Below are positions 42,642-55,523 of a stretch of DNA of 64,000 nucleotides, piece after piece (position 1 is the first letter of the stretch; every line of letters begins with the position of its first letter). The notes below the pieces were generated by a model. It was not told the origin of the DNA and ran no database searches. It worked only from the letters and a program-made list of their open reading frames with translations. Source of the DNA: Arbacia lixula (lineage: Eukaryota > Echinodermata > Echinoidea > Arbacioida > Arbaciidae); assembly GCA_963669155.1 (NCBI GenBank), contig OZ022578.1, positions 7,221,387-7,285,386 on the forward strand, written 5' to 3'. The position numbers and the translations under genes are program-made.

Positions 42642-43085
42642 ATTATTAATAAGCCCTTCAGGGTACAATCACATATTTCCTGCACGTACATGTATGCAAC
42701 GCTAGCCTCTCAGGTACATGAACGATCCACGCTTCACAAGCCTACAAGGGCTAATCTTTTATTATACATGATAGGATGTTGATCAATACATGGGTAAAGA
42801 ATGTGGCCCTGTCATATGTGTAGCCTCTTAGGTATTAAGAGGTCACACTAGGGGTATCTTCATATTATTTGGTCAGGAAATCTACCCCCCCCCCCCCACC
42901 TCTCTGGGCTGAGAGACCAGGAAAGCATGCTCTTGTGTGGTGCATCTCCATTACATCAAAATCTCTCCCAAGTTTGGCACATAAGGCAGGATCGCACTGC
43001 ATTACATAACAGCAACAGCTGAAGGATTATCAGCTTGGACGTGGGCAGGCATTATAGCATGCCCTCTCTGTTTCTTTCGGGTTAA

Positions 43086-43605
43086 AGATTGTCCGTCCCT
43101 TTTGCAAGCTTAAAATTTGAAATCGCCTATCACGATCGTAAATTGAAGAAAGTATAATTCAAGACCATTTCTAAGAATATAGCATGTTGAAGCGTTCTGT
43201 ATATGCGAAAATTTCAGCCGTTAAATTTCAAACCGACTTTTTTCGTACTACGAAAAAAGTATTAGTCTTTGTTACAGTATCTATGTGGTCATTATGCATG
43301 TGTGAAATCCTAATTTTATGAGTAATTACCAAATTTTGGAGATGATTCCTTTTATAGAACAATTTATTTTCATAATGCGTTTTGTAATTTAATAAACAGA
43401 TTAATCAATAAAGCAGATATTTCAACACAAACTGCTAAGAGCCTGAGGTAAAGACTATTAATCAGACGTTGTTTACGTGCATTATTTGCATTTTACACTA
43501 CGTATCAGTTTCAAATTATGAATATACAGCTTGCTAACACTTCTCTATATGTTTTGCCAATGTTTCAATGGTTTTGTGGTGATCTGAAAAAGGGACGGGC
43601 TGTCT
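43086..43605 (-). mobile_element. TTAA-flanked ~520 bp element, copy 1 (reverse)
   Basis: TTAA at 43082-43085 and 43606-43609. Ends AGATTGTCCGTCCCTTTTGC and AGGGACGGGCTGTCT. A central palindrome, CTTTTTTCGTACTACGAAAA, lies near 43237. Opposite in orientation to the copies at 48826 and 50524. Confidence 0.85.
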
Positions 43606-44717
43606 TTAATGGAGCTGCTCTTTCATCCTCAGTCTACTTTCCCAGTTCAGAAAAAAAAGGCGCTATTTCGTCAGCATGATTTCTAACCATGCTAGATCCA
43701 CTTTCCACCCAATGTGTATAATCACTTTCAGCATACTGGTCAGCTTTGAAGTACGGACAATCTTAATGAAACTGAACATAACACCTTTCAATATGAGTAT
43801 GCCATGGGTACCTGTCCTAGACCAGATTGTTTTTAAAGATTTATCATTGGATGCACAAGTTCTAGAATTAAATGCTTCTGCAAGTCCATCGTCCAGAATG
43901 TGTATGTACAAGCACTTATTCGGATATGTATTGCGTTTTCATTCTTTTAAAAATTAATTGAAAACATTGAATTGTTCATCAATTTTACCAATGGATCTGT
44001 TCACCTGTTCACCTGCGATTGTTGTTAAGAACATCCTAAACATTTCCTAATCTTATTTCATACCAATTCAATGCCCAATGTAAAGTGTTCCATTTATTTT
44101 TCAAATGTTAATGTTTCAATGTTGAATGTAATGCCTCTCAATGTTTCATATGTAAATCATGTGCAATTCAGCGTCATTTCCATGAATTTTGATACGGTAT
44201 TTCCAATCTACATAATACAATTCTTAAGTCCTAATGACATATAAATTTTGATGACAGGTTTCTAAATACTTGCTACATGTATTGTGTTACAAGCGTTGAC
44301 ATACACCTAATCCTATTACTACATCAATTTGTTGTACATATGGTTCAATTTGCATTGGATTCATTGATGAAACCTAAAAGAAAGTGATGACATTTCAACT
44401 GCTGATTTTGTACATCTTGAGACTGTCGACGGCCGAGGCCCCCTTTGATATCCTTCCACTCAATCAACAGCTTCCTCTGTCAGGTAACCTCTTCACACTC
44501 CGCCCAATATCCCGCCTCAATTAGCCAGGACTAAAAAGCAGACAACCAGCTCTGTCAACACTGGCTAGCCTGGCTACCAGGCTGCCGGGCATTTTAAATC
44601 CAAACTACAATATTCAATAAACGGGTCTGGCTGCAGTAGACTAATCATTCTCAATTCCTTCTCCTGTTAAGAACCAAGGAAAAAAAAGACGAGAATTAAA
44701 CCGTGACAAATCTAGTG

Positions 44718-44946
44718 AGTACTGTATACGCCATATATTTCGCTGAGTTTTTATTTTCATGAATTTTGCGAATCTGGGCTATTCACAAATTTAACAACAT
44801 GCGCAAATATGAATATGACGTGCTCGAGCACATGTACTACTAGTACTAGTAATCCAGGATCGCGAATTTAACCACTCGTGAAATTGTTGTGAAGTCCTGA
44901 TTCGTAAAAAATTAGACTCGCAAAATATATGGCGTGTACAATACAT
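44718..44946. mobile_element. Inverted-repeat element with TATACGCCATATATTTCGC ends
   Basis: Left end GTACTGTATACGCCATATAT and right end ATATATGGCGTGTACAATAC. A diverged half-copy occurs near 45033. No ORF. Confidence 0.6.
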
Positions 44947-45412
44947 TGTACTAGACTCTAAATCTTTAAGTCTGAATTAGCCTCAGCCTACATGTAGAAA
45001 CAGGGATGTGGAAGAAAATGTGGGTTCGCATACTGTAAACATGGAATATTTCACAGAGTTTTAATCTATGCAAATTTTGCGAATGATTCTCAACAAACAC
45101 ACAAAATTTGCTGATTGTATATGAATTGTTCCATCTATACACTCTGTCACTGTTTGCAACAATACACTACAATGGGCGACCTATATGTGCTGTAATTTTT
45201 GCACACTAATCATCGCTAGCTAGCTCACTATAGGCGCAGTGCGGCTCTTGTCACTATACTTGGTATGTTGCACTGTAATCTTTCTGACTTGTGTTGGATG
45301 ATTTTGTAGGCTTGTGCATTGGGCCTGAGGTTTGCCCGCACAATTCAATTCTCATGAAATGGTTGGGGATGTTATAATTTAAGAACATGGAGAGAAAATA
45401 CAGCCAACTCAC

Positions 45413-45501
45413 CCTGTCCATCAGATGCTCGTGGGTTAGCACCCAGTTGAAGAAGGACCTCCAGGCACGGGTACTGACCCTTCTGAGCTGCCACGTGGAG
45501 T
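45413..45501 (-). CDS. Ankycorbin/UACA-like gene, exon 3 (ankyrin repeat)
   Basis: Residues 56 to 86. The acceptor is CTCTGCAG and the donor is GACAGG|GTGAGT (phase 1). It encodes a canonical ankyrin repeat: LHVAAQKGQYPCLEVLLQLG followed by the hairpin ANPRASDGQG. The phases match exon 2 (phase 2 in) and exon 4 (phase 1 out). Immediately upstream of the acceptor, in the intron, begins a ~600 bp purine-rich minisatellite, so the branch point and pyrimidine tract sit right against repeat DNA. Confidence 0.85.
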
Positions 45502-45504
45502 CTG

Positions 45505-46110
45505 CAGAGGGGAGGGGTAGAGGGGGTACGAAGGGTGGGTGGACAGAGGGTAGAAAAGGAGAGGGGTAGAGGGGGTACGAAGGGTGGGGTGGACAGGGAG
45601 TAGAAAAGGAGGGGGTACAAAGAGTCGGATGGAGGGGAAAGGAGGGTAATGTGTAGAGGGGTAAGAAGGGTGGGGTGGAGGGGTAAGAAGGGTGGGGTGG
45701 ACAGGGGATAGAAAAGGAGGAGGGGTAGAGGGGATACGAAGGGTGGGGTAGACAGGGGGGAAAAGGATGGGGCACAAAGGGTTGGATGGAGGGGTAAGAA
45801 GGGTGATGTGGAGAGGGGTAAGAAGGGTGGGGTAGACGAAAGGGGATGGGTGGAGTGAAGGGGGTGAGATGGATGGGGTGGAGGGGTAAGAAGGGTGGGG
45901 TGGACAGGGGGAGAAAAGGAGGGGTGGGGTGGAGGGGGTAAGAGTGGGTGGGGTGGAGGGGTAAGAAGGGTGGGGTGGACAGGGGGAGAAAAGGAGGGGT
46001 GGGGTGGAGGGGTAAGAAGGGGTGGAGTGGAGGGGGTAAGAGTGGGTGGGGTGGAGGGAGAGATGGAAGAAAAGAGACAGAGGGGGAGGAGGGAGTATGA
46101 AGGAGGAGAG
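45505..46110. repeat. G-rich minisatellite next to exon 3
   Basis: Units of about 50 bases built from GGGGTAGAGGGGGTACGAAG and GTGGGGTGGACAGGG, with many GGGG runs on the plus strand. It begins a few bases upstream of the exon 3 acceptor. Long open frames through it (Pro/Ser-rich on minus, Gly-rich on plus) are products of the repeat. Confidence 0.9.
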
Positions 46111-46649
46111 AGGGGAGAGAGGAAGGGGGAAAAGGAAGAAGGAAGATGGAAGGGAGGTAGGAAGGAAAGAGAGAGCATGGGAAGAAAGAAGCGGAGTATG
46201 ATGGATGGAAGGGACGGTGGATTAGAGGTAGGTGAGTGGCAAAATAGAAAGGTAGATAATGGGGATATGGAAAGAAAGTCAGTTAGAATCCTGTTAATAT
46301 ATAGTGTGTCCTCAATTGAACTGAAAACATGTAATGATAGATGTTGGGTATTAACAATAACAGATCATTTAACAGAACTATCAATTCAAAATAGACTAAT
46401 AAAGGGTGAACACTTAAATAAATGAATGAAAAATAGCCTAGAAAATGGAAGAAGGGAAAAAAATGCAGAAAACAACAATGAAAAAGAAGATGGAAGAATA
46501 CAATGCTTTAACTGAAACTTTACAGTGCTGTACAGTTCACAAAACTTGACTAACCTAGTTATTTACGTTCCTGTACATGGATGTTTTTCAACTACAGTAC
46601 TAACTAGAGAGTCAAGTTTCATGAACAGCCACCACAGATTGTGACTCAC

Positions 46650-46777
46650 GGTGTCCTGCCTTCTGCATCCAGCTTGGTGGGGGACGTGCCCTTCTTAGCC
46701 AGCGTCATGTGCAGCTTCTCCATGTCCCCCATATCAATGGCCAGCATGACCTTGTCATCATTCTTCGTCCACTCAAA
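46650..46777 (-). CDS. Ankycorbin/UACA-like gene, exon 2 (ankyrin cap)
   Basis: Residues 14 to 56 of the joined protein. The exon begins after a CTTTCAG acceptor with FEWTKNDDKVMLAIDMGD and ends RT plus two bases of a Pro codon before GTGAGT (phase 2). The block is a degenerate ankyrin cap repeat (helix KVMLAIDMGDMEKLHMTLAKKG) followed by the GRTP turn that opens the first canonical repeat. The W-x-K-x-D-D-x-x-x-x-A pattern is the strongest single signature linking this gene to RAI14 and UACA. I recognise it from knowledge of the family, not from a search. Confidence 0.85.
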
Positions 46778-47347
46778 CTGAAAGAGGACACACAAATTCA
46801 AGAATTCAGCAATCAATTTAAAACTAAAAATTACGAGCTCAGAATCATAGAATTCTGAATTATAAATGTGTGCACCACTCTTGCACTCCTGAATTTGTTA
46901 GAAACACAATAAAAAACGTATTTAGTAATAAAAAAAAAAGTACGAGTGGGCATATATGTGACTATGAATGGTGAAAACATGAACAATAATGGAAGAATAA
47001 AAACAGTTAGTAAATTGGTATGCCTCAACCCGGTTTCATGTTCTCTTCAGGAAATTATGTCACGTCATTGTCAGGGGATGGATTACATGATGCAAACTTA
47101 CATGTATACGTGTTATTCCTAATGTACAACATGGCGGCATTACTGATGATACATGAACACATTACTTATGTATGTAGCCCCCACCCTAGTCTACAGACCC
47201 AGACTTCATAGTTAGTACCATTGCAAAATATATTTCTGGAAGTAAGGCCAATACAGCCTGACTTGCTGGCAGCGTCCTATAAACTTATCAGAGCTACAGC
47301 AAGTACAGTACAGGAACGTATACCTGTAGTCTCTGCATTGGAGACCC

Positions 47348-47813
47348 ATAAGCCCCGTTCATATACCATATACCGCTATTATTACCGATGCACATCGGTA
47401 AGCAAGTTTCCAGCGAGCCGCAAAAGCACCGTTCATATACACCCCCAAAAGCCGTAATGTTGCGGCGTTTTGGACAGCTGGACTCTCTCCAAACCAATGG
47501 TGACATGCTCCGCTCAGCCATACGAGCGCTAGGATTAGCGACCAACAGGCCAGAGCGCGATGCTAAAGGCGCAACATTTACGCCTATTTCGCGGACGCAG
47601 TTTATAAGATTCGCTTACCGCAATATTGCGGTATTATTACTAGGTCTCGATCCGCGAAAAAGCCGCAAAATAAGCGCAAAAAAGGAGGAAGCAAATACCG
47701 CATTATTTGAGCGATTGCCGTTCACATACGCAGCTATCGGTAATGCATCGGCAAAATTGCCGCAAATGTTGCGCCTTTTTCGCGGATAGGCGGTGTATAT
47801 GAACGGGGTTATA
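47348..47813. mobile_element. CpG-rich inverted-repeat element (CCCCGTTCATATAC ends)
   Basis: Left end ATAAGCCCCGTTCATATACC, right end GTATATGAACGGGGTTAT. The inside is rich in CG and GCAA/TTGC motifs, quite unlike the AT-rich intron. Frames across it are short and unrecognised. Confidence 0.7.
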
Positions 47814-48234
47814 GAGCAAGACAGACTGACTGACTGACTGACTGACTGACTGATAATGGTTTCTGCCTGTAAACTACCCCCGGCCAGAGTATACATGTAC
47901 ATACATGTATCATTATGTACTAGCATGGAGACACTCTGGATCTCACAGCCTGCGGTTACATTATCCCCCTTGCAGCTCTGCGCTGAACATGGGGCATCAA
48001 TGTAACCATGCATCACATGGGGGGATACCTGTTAGTGTACGTGAAGTCCACAGACAGAGACACATACTGGAGGGACTATGAATGCACAGACTTGACAGAA
48101 TATTGTAGCGCTCCCAAACCATTTGTGTGATACCACATCGTGTAAGACCAGTCAGAAGACCAGAAAGCACAGCGCAGCCGGTGACCATGAATCACCATGG
48201 AGATTGATTTAACAGCCCCTGTACTACGTGCATG

Positions 48235-48469
48235 TACACTCCAGCTCAAAGGAATTGGCATAGGGAGAGGGAAAGGGAAGAAAGGGAAGGAGCCGCAGTT
48301 TTAAACCGTGGTATGTTTTGTCCAGTTCAGCATGAAACATTAAGCTTTAGCCTAAAAAGCATCCCATTTCATGCTGAACTGGACAAAATATACCGTGGTT
48401 CAAAACTGCGGCTCCTTCCCTTTCTTCCCTTTCCCTTTCCCTATGCCAATTCCTTTGAGCTGTAGTGTA
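48235..48469. mobile_element. Palindromic miniature element, copy 3
   Basis: Same family as 14284. Ends TACACTCCAGCTCAAAGGAA and TTCCTTTGAGCTGTAGTGTA, the best-preserved termini. Confidence 0.85.
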
Positions 48470-48645
48470 GTTAGCATTAATCCTCTCAGTACCAAGCACT
48501 GCCATCCCTACAGTTAAAGATCTACATGTACATGTATAAAGCAACTCAGTTTCTTGCTCATGGGACTAAGCGGATTAAGTCACGAGTGATATCATGATAC
48601 GTATGTCAACTAAATGATGATACATGTACTTGGTAAAGTTACAGG

Positions 48646-49406
48646 TACAAAACAGCTCAAAGGAATTGGCATAGGGAAAGGGGAATTCAAGGGAAGAAAG
48701 GGAAGAGGCCGCAGTTTTAAAACGTGGTATATTTTGTCCAGTTCAGCATGAAACATGATAATTTAGCCTAAAAAGCATCATGTTTCATGCTGAACTGGAA
48801 AAAAATATTTTGTACCACGGTTTAAAGACAGCCAGTCCCTTTTTCAGATCACCACAAAACCATAGAAACATTGGCAAAACATATAGAGAACTGTTAGCAA
48901 GCTCTATGTTCACAATTTGAAACTGATACGTAGTGTAAAATTCAAATAATGCACGTAAACAACGTCTGATTAATAGTCTTTACCTCAGGCTCTTAGCAGT
49001 TTGTGTTGAAATATCTGCTTTATTGATCAATCTGTTTATTAAATTATAAAACGCATTATGAAAAAAATTGTTCTATGGAAGGAATCATCACCAAAGTTTG
49101 GTAGTTACTCATAAATTTAGGATTTCACACACGCATAATAACCACATAGATACTGTAACAAAGACTAATACTTTTTTCGTGGTACGAAAAAAGTCGGTTT
49201 GAAATTTAACGGCTGAAATTTTTTACATATACAGAAAGCTTCAACATGCTATATTCTTAGAAATGGTCTTGAATCACACTTTCTTCAATTTACGATCGTG
49301 ATAGACGATTTCAAATTTTCAGCTTGCAAAAGGGATGGGCAATCTTTAAAACTGTGGCTCCTTCCCTTTCCTTTTCCCTATGCCAATTCCTTTGAGCTGT
49401 AGTGTA
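48646..49406. mobile_element. Palindromic miniature element, copy 4, split by a TTAA element
   Basis: Same family as 14284. The right arm is interrupted at CACGGTTTAA by the element at 48826-49345 and resumes with AACTGTGGCTCCTTCCC, so the original site can be read. Confidence 0.9.
48826..49345 (+). mobile_element. TTAA-flanked ~520 bp element, copy 2 (nested)
   Basis: Flanked by TTAA (48822-48825 and 49346-49349), ends AGACAGCCAGTCCC and GGGATGGGCAATCT. Comparison with intact palindromic copies shows a single TTAA at the empty site, so TTAA is a true target duplication. It has no transposase. Confidence 0.92.
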
Positions 49407-50523
49407 CATACTCCTCCCCCCATGAAAGCCCCCTGCTACTGCTGTCGTTGTACTTTATAGGATGCCGTTTAGCCCAGGGTGGGCTTCCGAGGCTTGAGTG
49501 ATGAACTCTCCTGGCTGGTTAATGGTTATCCTGTATCTAGTTAGTGACTCATCCTTACAGTTACTCACTGTATCACACTGGACAATTCAGATCTGATGGC
49601 CTGATATACTTTTTTTAACTGAAGGAAGGTTTCAAATTAAATCTTACAATGTTGTACAAGAAATAAAATGACATCCTGTGTAATAATACATTGCAAATTA
49701 TGCACCCAGTATTTCCAATGGAAATATTTTTCATAGCTATTCAATATCTTTGTCTTAAGCCATTTATGTACAATTAAATGAATGTTATCTAACTGCAAAT
49801 GTACATCTGTCGAGCTGCACTTGTTCTGAAGTTAAAAATGGCCACAAAACAAAACAATGCTACACAGTATGGTGTCATTAAAGCACTTGACTTGCACATC
49901 CCATGAACCATAAACAATTGGTGGACGCAGCTATTGTCTCCTGAGTGGGGGAGCTGATCCGCTTAATTGAGATGACGGCGCTGAAAGGTCACTGCTCCTC
50001 GTTGGACGAAAGAAATGGCCATACCCAAAGCATTATCCTCGAGATTAAGCCTTCCCTTATTGATCACTATTGATTGGCTGGAGTGTTGGGCTTCATCAAT
50101 ATTGCTTTCTTCCGCTTAAGACTGGATTGAGTCTACAGGTACATGTAGTTGCTTTTGGCAACGATAATCCCCTCTCAGGGTTCTAATGAGGTCTAATTGT
50201 GCCTGTATAGAAGATGGTACATCATTTTTGAAAGGAAAATAATATAACACTCCTGTCAGAGGCTTTCCGTTTCTCATTCCATGGCTACATGAACTGATAC
50301 GTACAGGTAATATACACCCACTCTGAAACAAGAAAACGTGTATAAGTATCTTCAGACTTGTCTAGAGCAAGTTGTCTTTTCTGAAAATGTTAGTACTATA
50401 ACCTTGTATCCACGGTAGTTAATGTGGTAACAGTGACAGATAGGGAGGTACAATGTATACATCAGCTGAGGTCATCAGAGTGGGTTACTGAACAGGGAGG
50501 TCCTGTCACAGCACATTGGTTAA

Positions 50524-51015
50524 AGACAGCCCGTCCCTTTTTCAGATCACCACAAAACCATCGAAACATTGGCAAAACATATAGAGAAGTGTTAGCAAGC
50601 TGTATATTTATAATTTGAAACTGATACGTAAACAACGTCTGATTAATAGTCTTTACCTCAGGCTCTCAGCAGTTTGTGTTGAAATATCTGATTATTGATT
50701 AATCTGTTTAATAAATTATACAACGCATTATGAAAAAAATTGTTCTATAGAAGGAATCATCTCCAAAGTTTGGTAATTACTCATAAAATTAGGATTTCAC
50801 ACACGCATAATAACCACATAGATACTGTAACAAAGACTAATACTTTTTCGTAGTACGATAAAAGTCGGTTTGAAATTTAATGGCTGAAATTTTTTACATA
50901 TACGGAAAGCTTCAACATGCTATAATCTTAGAAATGGTCTTGAATCACGCTTTCTTCAATTTACGATCGAGATAGACAATTTCAAATTTTAAGCTTGCAA
51001 AAGGACGGTCAATCT
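50524..51015 (+). mobile_element. TTAA-flanked element, copy 3 (492 bp)
   Basis: TTAA at 50520-50523 and 51016-51019. Same sequence as 48826 with an internal deletion of about 25 bases near 50628 (ACTGATACGTAAACAACGTC). Confidence 0.9.
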
Positions 51016-51536
51016 TTAAGGACATCTTAATGGGTCCGTACTTGGAAGTGAATAATGAAAATGTACGCTAAATATTCTAAGTGGTTTAAGTTTAAAGTTA
51101 AACTTGTATCTTGTACTTTTACTTGTTCAAGTACATATAATATGACTGAAGAGGAAAACACTCACTCTATTTGGCTCCTAATCAATTGATAAATAATCTA
51201 ATTCACAATGCCTAGTTTGTCCTCAATACATATCAGCAGGCCTTGGTTGTCCTAGCAGAGGACACTGGGCGCAAGACCTTTGTTTGGTCTGTACTGGACT
51301 TGCTCTCTTTCAGCACCAGCTTTCCATTGTGATGGAACAATATGCATTGACCGCCCTCTTCCCAAATGCAAAGGTTCAATCATACTGAGTGGCAGTCTTA
51401 ACTTTAGGTGCCAATAATTGTCAAAACATATCAAAGAAAATTACAAACACAAGCCTACTGTACAGTTCACAATGAGGAGTACTAGTTTTGTTTGAATTTT
51501 TGTTTTATTTAAATCATCCCCCCCATACACACAAAA

Positions 51537-51571
<35 letters not shown>

Positions 51572-54500
51572 AATGACAAGAAAAAATGATGTCGAAAGTG
51601 GAGATTGAAATTTGGACTTGTCAGCAAATTATTGATGCTAAAGTTTCTTGTCAGCCATGGTGACTCATGGATATTTATCAAATGCCTCTTTAGAATTATA
51701 GAAACAACAACTGAAGCATATTTATCTATCAACAATTGGAGCATGATCCAGGTAACATACTCTATACAATGTCAACATACAATGCTCTCCATAGTATTGT
51801 TTTCTCAGCCTGAAAGTTGGACTTACATTGTACATGTATATTAGCCTGGCTTCCAGGCTGTTGGGTAAAAATATATTTCTAAACCAAACTATTCGATAAA
51901 GGGGTCTGGCTGCAGAAGACTAATCAATCTCAGAATCTTCTTGGACTCACCCGATACACTGAGAAAAGAGGAGAATGATACACTGACTAGTCTTATGGTG
52001 TGTTAATCATCTCTTTTCTTGGGTAGAATTAAGGTTTCCAAACGCCTTTCAAGGTTTCCAAACGCCTTTCAGGGAGATGATAAATGCAAAGGTGTTTTGA
52101 TTATGGGGTTCAGAAAGCCTTTTTGAAACACACAAATTTGTGGGATCTGCAAGATAAACGCAAAGCTGTTTTAAAACGACTTTCTACTTCGATAAGTGCG
52201 CCGCATCTGACCTCCTTCCTCGGTCAAACGGCGCAGTCCAGCTGCACAGTGACAAGGCCAGTTTTCGACTGGGCAAAGTGAGTTGATAAACGCAACATTT
52301 TTTTAAACGTGCTCGTAAATGCCTTTTGACAGTGCATATTGAAAGGCGTTTCAAATTCTGGAAAGATGATAAACACGGCCTTAGAGAATTAAGACTCAAT
52401 TTGTCAGTTGGGATTATAAATGTTCAACAGCCTGGAAGTCAGACTAGACTCACATGTTCATGTACAAAATGTAACCTCCATGTAGCAAGTTGTCACTCTC
52501 ATGAGTCAATGACCCATCTTTGAGGTTCGTCAGTGAGGGGGGAGGATTAAGAAGGACATGCCTCAACAATGCAGCCATCTATGTATAGAGCGCCCACAGT
52601 CTCAGACAGGGGGGGGGGGGGGGCTTTTTGTTCTACCAAATGAGTAGGCTGATGCTAACAAAAGAGACCTCCCCTCAAATTGCTGGGTTTGGTCAGAGAT
52701 CCCAAGGCTATCTAGTCTCTTTCATCCTATTGTCCCCTAATCCATGTGAATCTTCCTGGCTTAGGTGATTGTAAAGAGCTTGGTGGCTTAGACTAGAGTG
52801 TTGTATTACATGTATAGTGGGATCACCATGGAAACATGAATCTACTCTACTAGTATTTTGATCCTCTTGCCTCATGGCAGCTTGCAGCATACTATTGTAG
52901 CAGACCTACTGTACATGCTGTACAAATACATTGCACAAAGTCTACAGTAACACTAACATTGAGTATGCACTAAATACACTTGGTTGATTGTAAGAAGTAT
53001 GAAACTTTTCCTGAAAGATTGTGTTCCACTCCAACAAAGGGCATTAAACAATAAACACTCAGGTTGTTAATAGCTCCCCCATATCTTACTCGGTCTTCTC
53101 TTATTGAACTTGGAACAAAATATCCCTAATGGCTGATGCACCCACTATAAAGTTTATTCAGCATACATGTACTACACTTAATTTAACATGTGTGTAATTC
53201 CAGTGCATTCCAGTGTGGAAAAACTGCCAAGTGCTTTACCAGTTAAGTAATTAGATGACACATTACACACACTTCTAGTGAAAGTACTTCAATTTACCCA
53301 GAGTGGTACACAGCCACTTGGTATTCATAGCTCTCCATTCACCACCCTCTCAGTGAAGGAGCAGAAGCACATTCCCTAGCTTCCCAAGCGATACAAGCCC
53401 AACAATGCTATCAGACTCCCCTGAGCCTGAAGGCAGTGTGGGATGCTATTGTTGGTAAACAATTACAAGATTGGAGACAGTTACGATGTACAATGCATGT
53501 GTGCACATTACATCTTTTCACTCTCTTTAGTCTCCCTGCCCCTGGCACTCAATTTGTACCCCATTCAGAGAAAAACAACTTGTGTTACAAACATGTTACT
53601 GTGTACTCTCTTGTAAGAAATGTGCACTACTGCATTGTATTTGCATACTATGTGGAGTGGACAAACATTATGTATCTTACAGTGAAAAGCACAAACTACA
53701 AACAGGTACTATGTACATGTACCTGTACTGATAAGTGCAATGAAGTTGTTGAAACTGTAATGTACTCCCCATGGATGTACATGGCACATTGAATTGCAAT
53801 TTGATGACTGTGCAAAGTACATGCATTCTGTACATAAGAAGTTTGATTATGATTTCCATAGATTTTTTTTTATTTGTTCAAAGTAATGGATACCCTTTAA
53901 TGTGCACATCTATGATATCCATCAAATCTTTAGAAACAAAATAAAGATTTTAGCAAGACACCTGTAAAATGTTTTACACAATTTCATTAACAGGGAATTA
54001 AATCATATTATAAGTAAGCTTGAGATTGATTAGCAAAAGTTTGTAAAAAAAATCTGACATGTAGTGTACACTGCATCACTAAAAGGGAGATATTTTTGTG
54101 TGTAGAAATCTCAATCACTAGCCTTGTAACATTGCTCTCTGATGATTGAAAGGTAGGCATGTGATGCTATGGCTATTATCTTTTCTACGAATGGTACATA
54201 TTGTACATCATACAGGAAAAATGAGAATTCCATACGTTTCGTCACTTCGGATGAGTGGAGTTGTCCTTTAATTGTAAGTGATAGGAAATCAATGCTAATA
54301 CTCATGATTTTCAACAATTGAAAACTTTCTCATAATAATGTATGTCTGATTTCTCTCAAACTTTACCAATTTACAATGTAGTTATCCAACTTTTCTGCTT
54401 TTATTCAATTCAATTCATTTTCATGTTTTCATTCCCCCTTTTTCAATAGAAGATGCCTATTGGGTACATTGTACAAGTGCATTGCTTTGAATTGTGAAGA

Positions 54501-55054
54501 TGTCAATATAAGTATACAGTACATACATTTTGTTTACATTTACATGTATGTACAACTGCCAAGAATGATGTGATTTCACTCTTACAAACTTAGATAACAT
54601 GCATGCATGCTTTATGGCAAACTATTTACAACATGTAATAGTAAATTCTGACTTTACTGAATATAGCAATGCAAAGTATTTCCAACTATGGTGTAATCTA
54701 CAGGTTATATTGCAAGCTAATCTGATCTTAACATCTTATATACTGTACATGTAGTTGTATTGCCCTAGGAAAGGAATGGTGCAAACTAATAACCCCTCTC
54801 TAGTCTGTACAAACATACTTTGTCAGTTTATCTAGACATAAACTTTGCACAACCATTTTGTGTAAATATTTAGGGACTCCTAATATGCTTTCATTCCATA
54901 GTTTGTTGAATGATTCTAACTCTTAAAAGTGCAGTTTAAATATTGCATTTGATAAAATAAACTAAGGTTTAAGAATGGTTGATTGCACTGCCACTCACTC
55001 CTATAGCACAAACTTTTCTTTAAACTTGAGAATACTATAAAGTACCTCATGAAT

Positions 55055-55300
55055 GTACACTCCAGCTCAAAGGAATTGGCATAGGGAAAGGGAAAGGGAA
55101 GAAAGGGAAGGAGCTGCAGTTTTAAACCGTGGTATACATGTATTTTGTCCAGTTCAGCATGAAACATGATGCTTTAGCCTACAAAAGCATGATCTTGTTT
55201 CATGCTGAACTGGACAAAATATACTGCGGTTTAAAACTGTGGCTCGTTCCCTTTCTCCCCTTCCCGTTTCCCTATGCCAATTCCTTTGAGCTGTAGTGTA
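55055..55300. mobile_element. Palindromic miniature element, copy 5
   Basis: Same family as 14284. Ends TACACTCCAGCTCAAAGG and CCTTTGAGCTGTAGTGTA. Confidence 0.85.
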
Positions 55301-55523
55301 CATAAGTATAGTGTACTAACACAATCCCTGATACTCAAAATTAAAATTCAAACATCACACAGTTCATACATGTAGGACACAAACAACAAATGAAACATTT
55401 CCACAAAGTAGACAAAATTAACTTAGCCCTCAACGTACGAAGACTACAGTAGCCCTAATAAGTAACACATGAGCCAGTGTGAAAACATGTTCTCACAGGA
55501 TACACTGTCTAACACAATACATG

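Larger units (their letters stand above)
42642..45412. other. Intron 3, part between LTR element and exon 3
   Basis: Holds a TTAA element copy (43086-43605), a TCTGGCTGCAG-type repeat (about 44563-44665) and an inverted-repeat element (44718-44946). Short frames here look like chance. No exon was found. Confidence 0.6.

Noticed and set aside
45254-46425. Long Pro/Ser-rich (minus) and Gly-rich (plus) open frames
   Set aside because: They follow the G-rich minisatellite and are open on both strands because of repeat composition; only the 89-base exon 3 inside has real coding character.
47388-48016. Frames of 133 codons on both strands
   Set aside because: Both cross the CpG-rich inverted-repeat element and have no recognisable domain.
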